A stretch of DNA of 44,135 nucleotides from SAR324 cluster bacterium lautmerah10 (GTDB lineage: Bacteria; SAR324; NAC60-12), in contig LNZD02000023.1 in assembly GCA_001469005.2 (NCBI GenBank), positions 1 to 44,135 of the forward strand, written 5' to 3'. The position numbers and the translations under genes were made by a program. Positions 37,831 to 44,135 of the stretch are shown piece after piece (within the stretch, counting starts at the first letter, position 1; each line of letters begins with the position of its first letter). The notes beneath the pieces were generated by a model, which did not search any database, was not told where the DNA came from, and worked only from the letters and a program-made list of their open reading frames with translations.

Positions 37831-38595
37831 TTAGGGTTCGGAAATCTCAGGCTTTCCCAAATTTTCAACAAATTGGCAAAATTCCAATTTAAGCTCATCC
37901 CTTGAACCCGGGTAACGGAAACGCAGTGAGACTTCGCCCCAAGACTTTCCGGAGTGGGCGTAAATCCCCAGCTTGCAATCAGGATGCAGTTCACTGAATT
38001 GCCTTACTGCATCAGAAATGTCACCTTCCCTTGTTTTCAGCCTCACCTGATGCTCCGACATTTGTAATTCCCTTGTTTGAGGTCCAAATCGATGACTGAG
38101 ACTGGGAAGCATGGCCTGCAGCATATTGGGAAATCCGGGAAAGGCGAAAATTCCACCCATTTCAAATCCAGGAGCACCATGAGGATTTTCTATCAGCGAG
38201 CAACCCTCCGGAAGCATTGCCATATTGCTTCGGCTTTCGTTCATTTCTCTTCCTTCATAGCGAGCAACTAAAATCTCCCAGCACTCTGGATGTCTTGTCA
38301 ACGGAACTCCAAGTGCCTGGGCGATTCCTGCCCGGGTGCAATCGTCATGGGTTCCTCCGATCCCCCCTGCGACTAAAACTGGAAAATGGTTTTCTTGCAA
38401 CAACTGTTTCAACCATTGGGCAATCGTTTCCACGTCATCCGGAAGAGACAGTTGAACCCCTGCAGGACGGAGATTCAGTTTCAGCCACTCAGACATCCAG
38501 CGTGAGTTTTCATTCCCCCGTTCCCCCAACACCAGTTCGTCTCCAACGGTCACCACAGCAGGAATTCCTGGCTTCTCAGAATCTATTGCGTTCAA
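37831..38595 (-). CDS. CinA-type molybdopterin-binding-domain (MoCF) protein
   Basis: 254 residues. The N-terminal VTVGDELVLGE, then GGIGGTHDDCTRAGIAQAL (about 78-96) and NPHGAPGFEM with FPGFPNML are the conserved stations of the COG1058 domain found in CinA. No C-terminal CinA (PncC-like NMN deamidase) domain is present, so this is a stand-alone version. The role may be ADP-ribose pyrophosphatase-type housekeeping as proposed for some CinA proteins, but that is uncertain. The TTG at 38595 is one possible start; a GTG at 38556 gives the more usual distance to GDEL and has AGGA upstream. It is divergent from the ABC permease genes. Confidence 0.85.
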   Translation of the reverse strand: MNAIDSEKPGIPAVVTVGDELVLGERGNENSRWMSEWLKLNLRPAGVQLSLPDDVETIAQWLKQLLQENHFPVLVAGGIGGTHDDCTRAGIAQALGVPLTRHPECWEILVARYEGREMNESRSNMAMLPEGCSLIENPHGAPGFEMGGIFAFPGFPNMLQAMLPSLSHRFGPQTRELQMSEHQVRLKTREGDISDAVRQFSELHPDCKLGIYAHSGKSWGEVSLRFRYPGSRDELKLEFCQFVENLGKPEISEP

Positions 38596-38805
38596 GTGTT
38601 ATCCATCTGTTCAATTGAAATTATGCAGACCAGCGTTAAAATAGCTGAAGCCAAGAAGAGCTACAAGCAATCCTGGGCATGGTTGATTCGATGCATGAGT
38701 TGAGAGATTTTTATGAACTCCTTCATGACAAAAGGATAATATTTTTCCAACCGTGATCCATCATCCTGATTTGAAACCAATCCTATCGAGAAAAACCTGA
38801 TTCCA

Positions 38806-40209
38806 GTGTTTTCAAATTCCATAAAAATTCAAAAAGAAAATCTCAAAGGAGGAATCTTTCTCTTACCCGGCGTGGGTTTGCTGTTGTGTTTTGGCATTCT
38901 CCCCATCTGCCTAGCCTTCTACATGTCTCTCCATCGCTGGAAACCGGTTCAGGGTCGATTCATGGGATTGTCTCACTATGAAAAAGCAATCGGGGATTTG
39001 ACCAGCGCGATGCTGACTCTGACAGCCCTGGCAATGTTAATCGTCGGGATCTGGCTGCTAACACGGAACTGGAAACAAACCCCTGCAAAGCACAGCCTGA
39101 CCCTGTGCTATGCCGTTGGGGCAACGATGGTGGTGTTGCTTTCATGGAGAGTATTTGAGTTGAATCATTATGTGACCGCTTTTCAGGAAGGGGAAGCATG
39201 GGCATTGAAGATGAAGCGGGATATGTTCCTTGACCGTCGGGGTGATCCTTCTGAACAGTTGGCTTTGCTTTCAGGTCATGCCAATGCCCTTTTGGGATCT
39301 GCTTTGATGACCGTGTTGGCTTTCGGTCTTCATCTGTATGGATTTTTCCGAAAAAAAGTTGCTTGGCTCAGGGGGATTTTCCCGGGAGTGATACTTTTGT
39401 ATGCCTCCAGTCAGGTCATTTCCGTCAACTGGGAAAAAATGATGGCGTCTGGAGACGACGATTTTCTCAATTCCCTGGTTCATACCGTCTTCTTCTCGAC
39501 CGGAACCGTGACCCTTCAGATTTCATTGGGGTTGATGATCGCCTTTGCCTTGTATCGCAAACTCAGGGGATTCGCATTTTTCCGGTTTTTGGTATTTCTT
39601 CCTTATGTCACCCCGGTGGTGGCCATGGCCACGGTTTTTTCCCTGATTTTTGGAGCACGTGAATCATCCCTCAGCAACCAGTTTCTGGCGATGCTCGGAG
39701 TTGAACCGCTTCGCTGGATTGCGGACAACACCCCGATCACAGAATACCTCTTCGGGGTGGAGTGGAGCGGGCTCTTCGCCGGCCCCTCCCTGGGCATGGT
39801 CACCGCCATTCTCTTCGGAGTCTGGTCTTACACAGGCTACAATGCGGTGATTCTGCTTGCGGGACTGACTGCGATTCCGGGCGACCTTTATGAAGCAGCG
39901 GAAATGGAGGGAGCCACTGCCTGGCAGAGTTTCCGTCACATCACCATGCCTTTGCTCTCTCCAGTCATATTTTTCCTGGTGATCACCGGATTGATCGGGA
40001 CCTTCCAGGCTTTTACCCACATCTATTTCATGCTCAGTTCAACGGTCAATAAATCGCTTCATGTCGGGTCCATTGAAATCTGGCGTCAGATCAGCCTGGG
40101 TAAATTCGGTTATTCATCCGCTCTTGCAGTGATTCTTTTTGTACTGATCATTTTGCTGACCGTCGCGCAGTTTTCCTTGTTCAGTCGGCATCAACATTTT
40201 GGAGATTGA
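38806..40209 (+). CDS. ABC sugar-type importer, MalF-like permease with extra membrane insertion
   Basis: 467 residues from a GTG start. The first helix (about 16-38) and FMGLSHYEKAIGD (52-64) match the start of carbohydrate (CUT1) permeases. The core TM domain resumes at DDDFLNSLVHTVFFSTGTV (217-235). Between them lie about 150 residues with roughly four hydrophobic segments (about 66-85, 97-115, 160-181, 187-206) not found in typical members. The cytoplasmic EAA loop is YEAAEMEGATAWQSFRHITM (362-381), which contacts the ATPase. It is coupled to the second permease (3-base gap). No ATPase gene is in the window; a shared MalK-type ATPase is likely elsewhere. The gene is divergent from the cinA-like gene across a 210-base gap in which I see only weak promoter-like sequences. 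Confidence 0.9.
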   Translation: MFSNSIKIQKENLKGGIFLLPGVGLLLCFGILPICLAFYMSLHRWKPVQGRFMGLSHYEKAIGDLTSAMLTLTALAMLIVGIWLLTRNWKQTPAKHSLTLCYAVGATMVVLLSWRVFELNHYVTAFQEGEAWALKMKRDMFLDRRGDPSEQLALLSGHANALLGSALMTVLAFGLHLYGFFRKKVAWLRGIFPGVILLYASSQVISVNWEKMMASGDDDFLNSLVHTVFFSTGTVTLQISLGLMIAFALYRKLRGFAFFRFLVFLPYVTPVVAMATVFSLIFGARESSLSNQFLAMLGVEPLRWIADNTPITEYLFGVEWSGLFAGPSLGMVTAILFGVWSYTGYNAVILLAGLTAIPGDLYEAAEMEGATAWQSFRHITMPLLSPVIFFLVITGLIGTFQAFTHIYFMLSSTVNKSLHVGSIEIWRQISLGKFGYSSALAVILFVLIILLTVAQFSLFSRHQHFGD

Positions 40210-40212
40210 AGC

Positions 40213-41274
40213 ATGTTCCTGAATTACCGGAACCAGGAAATGGCTTTTAACCGCTATATCATCCTGATCATTGTCGCGGTTTTGTCTCTGGCTCCTTTTA
40301 TCTACATGCTCCTGGTCTCCTTCATGACCCTGGGAGAAGCAACCAACATCAAGATTTTACTGCCTTCGGAGCTAAGGTTTGAAAATTATGCAAAGGCGTG
40401 GGAACAGGCCAGGTTTTCCAATTATTTCTTCAATTCCGTCCTGGTCACGCTTTCAACTCTGATCGGGCAACTGGTCATCTGTTCACTGGCGGGTTACGCC
40501 TTCGCGGTAATTCGCTTTAAGGGACACCAGTTCGTCTTCATCCTGGTTCTGATCACCCTGATGGTTCCTGAATCAGTTTTGATTTCTCCGCTTTACCAGA
40601 TCATCCTCGGCAGGATCATCCCGATGGGTTTTCTCAACGCGTTTTCCATCATGATCCTAGCTTCAAGCCTCTTGATTCTTGTGTATGTCGTGATTTGCCT
40701 CATGAACAACTGGCTCCAGCAGAACCTGAATCCAGGATTAACGAGCATCGCAATCGGTATGTTGGTGGGAGGAATTTTGCTGGTCACTTCCTTCCAATCC
40801 GAAGATGCCAGGGAATTCATAGTTGAAGAATTTGCAGACCGAAACTGGCTCAACACCTTTACCGTGATGATCGTGCCATTTTTGGGAAATGCTTATTCGA
40901 TCTTTCTTTTCCGCCAGTTTTTCATGCAGATGCCGGGCGAACTCTGGCAGGCGGCAAGGATCGATGGCGCCAGTCATTTCCAGTATTTCACCCGGGTGGT
41001 GGTGCCCCTCAATCTCCCGGCCTTTGCCATCATCAGCCTTCTTTCCTTCATTTGGTCATGGAATTCCTTCATGTGGCCCCGTTTAACCCAAATCGATCAA
41101 ACCGGACATTTCACGCTTCCGGTAGGGATTGATGCATTCACCCGTGCCCAGGGGGTGGAACTCCATCTTTTGATGGCTGCTGCCACGATCACGGTGCTCC
41201 CAGTCTTAGCCCTTTACATGGGCTCTCTGAGGCTTTTCATCAGTTCTGCTGCAAGGATCGGGATCAAGTCCTGA
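40213..41274 (+). CDS. ABC sugar-type importer, MalG-like permease with membrane insertion
   Basis: 353 residues, longer than the usual 270-300. Six core helices and the EAA loop ELWQAARIDGASHFQYFTRV (243-262) identify a CUT1 permease of the MalG type. An extra stretch of about 65-70 residues with two hydrophobic segments (about 143-163 and 177-194) precedes NTFTVMIVPFLGNAYSIFLF, where the family normally continues directly. The helix count rises by two, so the topology of the rest is preserved. It starts 3 bases after the first permease and ends 131 bases before the binding protein. Confidence 0.9.
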   Translation: MFLNYRNQEMAFNRYIILIIVAVLSLAPFIYMLLVSFMTLGEATNIKILLPSELRFENYAKAWEQARFSNYFFNSVLVTLSTLIGQLVICSLAGYAFAVIRFKGHQFVFILVLITLMVPESVLISPLYQIILGRIIPMGFLNAFSIMILASSLLILVYVVICLMNNWLQQNLNPGLTSIAIGMLVGGILLVTSFQSEDAREFIVEEFADRNWLNTFTVMIVPFLGNAYSIFLFRQFFMQMPGELWQAARIDGASHFQYFTRVVVPLNLPAFAIISLLSFIWSWNSFMWPRLTQIDQTGHFTLPVGIDAFTRAQGVELHLLMAAATITVLPVLALYMGSLRLFISSAARIGIKS

Positions 41275-41347
41275 ATCAGGATCAAGAATCTTCACCCGAT
41301 TTGTTTAGAAAATTATTGTATTTCTAACATTTCTCACAGATAGTAAT

Positions 41348-41390
41348 AAAAGTGATTCCTGCACTCAGGAATTGTTATTCAATCACTTTT
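41348..41390 (+). other. Nested inverted repeats before the binding-protein gene
   Basis: Outer arms AAAAGTGATT (41348-41357) and AATCACTTTT (41381-41390), a perfect 10-bp pair, enclose inner arms ATTCCTG (41355-41361) and CAGGAAT (41366-41372), a perfect 7-bp pair with loop CACT. Inner and outer arms share three bases, so the two structures compete at their junction. The ribosome-binding site AAAGG of the binding-protein gene begins a few bases later. It could be a processing or stabilising element that sets binding-protein levels apart from the permeases. Confidence 0.5.
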
Positions 41391-41405
41391 CATGAAAGGT
41401 CAAAA

Positions 41406-42743
41406 ATGAGAATCCTATCAATCCTGTTCATTGTTTTGATCAGCATGGTTGGTCATGTCCATGCGGAATCTTATGAAAATGTAGACCCTACCGGAGCAGA
41501 AGCGACGGTTTGGTATCGTGTCAGCAGAGACAACCAGATTGCGTTCATGGACATGCTGACCAAGGAATTCAACAACAATAATCCTTTCGGCATCAAAATC
41601 ACTGCTGTTTCCGCAGGACATTACGGGCAGATCTTCACCAAATTCGTCAACCTGATCGGAACCGAGGAACTTCCGGATATGGTCGTCGGATACCAAAACC
41701 AGCTGGCGTTGTTCAACATGCCTGGAGCGGAAAGCCTGATCGACATGAACGATCTGGTGAAATCCAAGAAATGGGCGATGCATCCCGAAACCATGGCGGA
41801 CATTCCGGACAGTTTTTTGGCCCAGGATATTTCATCCGATTTCGGCAATGCCCGTTTGGGATTTCCTCCAAGACGTTCCATGGAGATCCTGTATGCCAAT
41901 CTGGACTGGTTGAAAGAACTGGGTTATGACGATATTCCAAAAAACCCAAAAGACTTCAGAGCCGCAGCCTGTAAGGCTTCGAAACAGCCTTTTTCCGGTT
42001 CCAAGGATCCTTCCGCAAAATCGGTCGGCTGGGAAATCGGAACGGATGCTTCGCGCCTTGGTTCGGTAATCCTCGCGCATGGAGGAGAGACTCTTGACAA
42101 ATCAAAAGGGGCTTATGTTTTCGATAACGCCCAGGCTTTGTCTGCAGCCAAGCTGATTTCTGAAATGTCGGAAGAAGGCTGTCTGCGTTCCGCTACAGAA
42201 AAATACGGAGAGCAAACGGATTTCGGAAACGGAGTCGCACTTTTCACCACCGGGTCCTCATCCGGACTTCCCTATTACGGCAAAGCCGTCTCCAAGGGTG
42301 CTAATTTTAATTGGTCCATTTATGCGGTACCTCACACCACCTCGGAGCCGAGAGGAAATCTTTATGGCCCTTCATTTGCCGTCACCAAAAAATCAGACAA
42401 ACGGAAGCAGGTTGCCGTCTGGCTTTGGCTGAGGGAATTCCTGAAGCCTGTCAACCAGGCTCAATTTGTCCGTTTGACCAATTATGTCCCGGTGCGGCTT
42501 TCCACCATGAACCTGCTGGATGACTACCGGAAAAAAAATCCGCAATTCGATATCATCCGGGAACTGATGAAAACTGCAGGATCCGAAACGCCTCCTTCTG
42601 CTTCGTATGAAGAAGTAAGGGGACTGATGAAGGATGCTCTGGCAGAGATCCTCAACGGTGCTGATTACGTCCAGATCATGCAGGACCTCAACGAGGAAGC
42701 CAACCGCCTGCACCCGTGCCGTCCACCTGCCCCTGAATTTTAA
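41406..42743 (+). CDS. Extracellular solute-binding protein, family 1 (sugar ABC importer)
   Basis: 445 residues from the ATG at 41406, chosen because AAAGG lies 6-8 bases upstream and it gives a clean signal peptide (MRILSILFIVLISMVGHVHA, cleavage after residue 20). The mature part begins ESYENVDPTGAEATVW and folds like UgpB/MalE-type binding proteins: ELPDMVVGYQNQLALFNMPG, NADH-independent hinge segments, and SAKLISEMSEEGCLRSATEK typical of family 1. The order permease, permease, binding protein is unusual but not rare; the ligand (sugar, glycerol phosphate or other polyol) cannot be told. The C-terminus is Pro-rich. No ATPase follows in the window. Confidence 0.9.
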   Translation: MRILSILFIVLISMVGHVHAESYENVDPTGAEATVWYRVSRDNQIAFMDMLTKEFNNNNPFGIKITAVSAGHYGQIFTKFVNLIGTEELPDMVVGYQNQLALFNMPGAESLIDMNDLVKSKKWAMHPETMADIPDSFLAQDISSDFGNARLGFPPRRSMEILYANLDWLKELGYDDIPKNPKDFRAAACKASKQPFSGSKDPSAKSVGWEIGTDASRLGSVILAHGGETLDKSKGAYVFDNAQALSAAKLISEMSEEGCLRSATEKYGEQTDFGNGVALFTTGSSSGLPYYGKAVSKGANFNWSIYAVPHTTSEPRGNLYGPSFAVTKKSDKRKQVAVWLWLREFLKPVNQAQFVRLTNYVPVRLSTMNLLDDYRKKNPQFDIIRELMKTAGSETPPSASYEEVRGLMKDALAEILNGADYVQIMQDLNEEANRLHPCRPPAPEF

Positions 42744-42767
42744 AAAAAGGAACATTTATTTCCCCCC

Positions 42768-42785
42768 TGTTTGAGTCCTCAAACA
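42768..42785 (+). terminator. Stem-loop after the binding-protein gene, candidate weak terminator
   Basis: TGTTTGAG and CTCAAACA are perfect complements with two bases between them, effectively a 7-bp stem with a 4-base loop. It lies 25 bases after the stop codon. The following TGGGCTTTCTCT has only a short T-run, so termination would be incomplete. Confidence 0.4.
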
Positions 42786-42910
42786 TGGGCTTTCTCTCCT
42801 CTCAACCTTTACTTCAAAAAGATCCTTTCTTGTTCAAACCTTGTTCTTTAGCCATAACTATGGATTTAATACAAAAAGGGAAACCATGGATCGAACCTGA
42901 AAGAGGAAAA

Positions 42911-43756
42911 ATGAAAAAAATAATGGCTTCATGTGCACTCCTTGCAGGAATTGTGGGGGGTTGTGCCACGAGCGGCGATTTGGAGGAACTGGGGGCAGAA
43001 CTGAAAAAAAATCAGGAAGCCCTGAAACAGGAACTGCAGCAAAGTCAGGAAGAAAGTCAGCAGAAAAATGAATCCGCGCTGAACGATTTGAACAGTAAAT
43101 CCCAACAAGATTTAAATCAGCTCAGGGAAACTCTCACTGAGCAACAGTCGCAACTGGGAGAGAGGGTTTCCAGCCTTGACGAGAAACAGACGCAGCAACT
43201 GGAAATCCTTCGAAATGAGATCATGAGCGGGGATGAGTCAGTAAAAACCGGTCTCCAACAAGAATTGAACAACGGAATCGAGGCATTGCAAACTCAACTG
43301 GAAGCAGCCAAGGAAACCCTGAATGCCCTCACTGCCAGTCTTGACGCCCTGACACTCCAACTTTCGGAGTTGGAGAAAATTCAGGCAGAGGATTCGAAAG
43401 CGGTTGCTGCAGAACTGAAGGCAATCAATGAAGCCTTGAATATTTCAAGGAGCATCCAGGATGTTCAGGTCGCCTTCGGAGACTTGAAAAACAGACTGGA
43501 AGACTCCAAAACCCGTTTGGGTACCCAGGAGCTTTTATTGAGACAACTCGATGGGCAGGTTTCTAAATCTGAAAGAAATAACCTGCTCATCGAGCAGGAC
43601 ATCCAGCAACTGGAAGGCAGGATGCAGGAACTGCTTAAGGTTATGGAAGAACGTCAAAAAAGCAGGGAAACCCAACAGCAAAGCGAGGTTCCAGAAAAGG
43701 AAGAGAGTCCTGAATCCACAACGGAAACTGAAACCCAAGAGGCAGCGGAGGGCTGA
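42911..43756 (+). CDS. Coiled-coil lipoprotein
   Basis: 281 residues from the ATG at 42911, supported by AGAGG 4-5 bases upstream; the longer in-frame reading from 42785 adds no plausible signal. A type II signal peptide ends at IVGGC with lipidated Cys18, followed by Ala at +2, which favours the outer membrane. The rest is almost all Glu/Gln/Lys/Leu-rich coiled coil (about 25-255), with a repetitive Gln-rich N-terminal part and a Glu/Thr/Pro tail. It resembles Lpp- or TolC-associated spacer proteins only in general composition. Function is unknown. It follows the importer genes after 167 bases and converges on the right-edge gene with no spacer. Confidence 0.8.
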   Translation: MKKIMASCALLAGIVGGCATSGDLEELGAELKKNQEALKQELQQSQEESQQKNESALNDLNSKSQQDLNQLRETLTEQQSQLGERVSSLDEKQTQQLEILRNEIMSGDESVKTGLQQELNNGIEALQTQLEAAKETLNALTASLDALTLQLSELEKIQAEDSKAVAAELKAINEALNISRSIQDVQVAFGDLKNRLEDSKTRLGTQELLLRQLDGQVSKSERNNLLIEQDIQQLEGRMQELLKVMEERQKSRETQQQSEVPEKEESPESTTETETQEAAEG

Positions 43757-44135
43757 TCAGGAGTTCTTGTTTTTCTTGCTGGAGATCAGTTCATCCAGTT
43801 CTGTATCCGAAATCAGGTTTTCTACCCCTCCACCTGCATAATTCAGAGCCCAACGAAAGATTTCACGGGTTTTACCGGGATCATCAGGTAGCAGTGAAGG
43901 CGTCTTCAAAACCTTGTCCATCCGGGTGATCACTTCCCCAGCAAGTTTTTTGTAAAGCCGGTCAAGAGCCGTCTTCGTGGTGTTACTTCCAAGGTAGGCT
44001 TCCTGGTACCAGGCCATTCCGTTTAAGGTCATCACCTCGGTCCTCGGATAACCGGAACACATCAGGTTCCAGGGATTACCCCCAATTTCTTCATCACCTC
44101 CACTTCGGAAATCTGTCCTCAACACCACACAAGGG
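43757..44135 (-). CDS. Unrecognised protein, C-terminal part (runs off right edge)
   Basis: The frame is open to the window end; a GTG at 44128 is probably internal because codons for P-C precede it without a stop. The visible 125 or so residues include FRSGGDEEIGGNPWNLMCSG, YPRTEVMTLNGMAWYQEAYL and, near the C-terminus, NYAGGGVENLISDTELDELI. I do not recognise the family. Its stop codon is adjacent, base for base, to the stop codon of the convergent lipoprotein gene (shared TGATCA). Confidence 0.6.
   Translation of the reverse strand, partial: PCVVLRTDFRSGGDEEIGGNPWNLMCSGYPRTEVMTLNGMAWYQEAYLGSNTTKTALDRLYKKLAGEVITRMDKVLKTPSLLPDDPGKTREIFRWALNYAGGGVENLISDTELDELISSKKNKNS

Noticed and set aside
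38623..38703. 26-codon ORF (MQTSVKIAEAKKSYKQSW and onward) in the cinA/permease gap
   Set aside because: No ribosome-binding site, very short, and no supporting context; a chance frame is likely.
41352..41405. Upstream in-frame start for the solute-binding protein
   Set aside because: It would place 18 polar residues before the signal peptide and start inside the inverted-repeat element.
42785..42910. 126-base upstream extension of the lipoprotein gene
   Set aside because: It would bury the lipoprotein signal peptide inside the protein; the ATG at 42911 has a ribosome-binding site and a clean lipobox.

Overview
The window reads as one contig piece from a Gram-negative, Proteobacteria-like heterotroph of moderate GC (mid-40s per cent by eye). 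The supporting signs are a bifunctional penicillin-binding protein, a lipoprotein with an outer-membrane-type +2 residue, the tig-clpP-clpX cluster, isovaleryl-CoA dehydrogenase and tryptophan 2,3-dioxygenase. A delta-proteobacterial or SAR324-type marine lineage would fit, but that is inference. No rRNA, tRNA, CRISPR array, integrase or transposase was found. Most of the window is dense housekeeping DNA.

Layout. Bases 1-7,300 (+): the end of an isovaleryl-CoA dehydrogenase, an AstE/AspA-type deacylase, then trigger factor, ClpP and ClpX, followed by a PfkB-family kinase and a U32-family protein. A short gap (7,290-7,639) holds two tiny overlapping membrane-peptide ORFs. Bases 7,640-11,958 (-): PhnW (2-aminoethylphosphonate transaminase) followed by an unusual 1025-residue protein that joins an APH-type kinase, an M23 metallopeptidase domain and a class III PLP enzyme. 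Then rluD (+) overlaps tail-to-tail with tryptophan 2,3-dioxygenase (-).

From 38,595 down to 13,069 every gene lies on the minus strand: cinA-like, mutL, trxB, a membrane-anchored cold-shock-domain protein, argG, a coiled-coil protein, a Bax-inhibitor-1 protein, a class A PBP, rpoB (in two pieces), rpoC, a thioesterase, the tightly packed tkt-rpiA-rpe block, gapA, a methyltransferase, a small Cys-containing protein and tryptophan dioxygenase. Bases 38,806-42,743 (+) carry an ABC importer (two permeases, then the binding protein, with no ATPase in view). A coiled-coil lipoprotein follows, and an unrecognised gene runs off the right edge.

The points most worth a second look are these. (1) rpoB is broken by an out-of-frame deletion that removes the beta flap-tip helix. 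(2) rpoBC is not behind ribosomal protein genes and has its own promoter and a roughly 360-nt structured leader. (3) The kinase-M23-phospholyase fusion sits next to PhnW, with palindromes in front. (4) Both ABC permeases carry large extra membrane insertions. (5) A cold-shock domain is tethered to the membrane. (6) There is a pair of translationally coupled mini-membrane ORFs. I see no phage or classical defence system.
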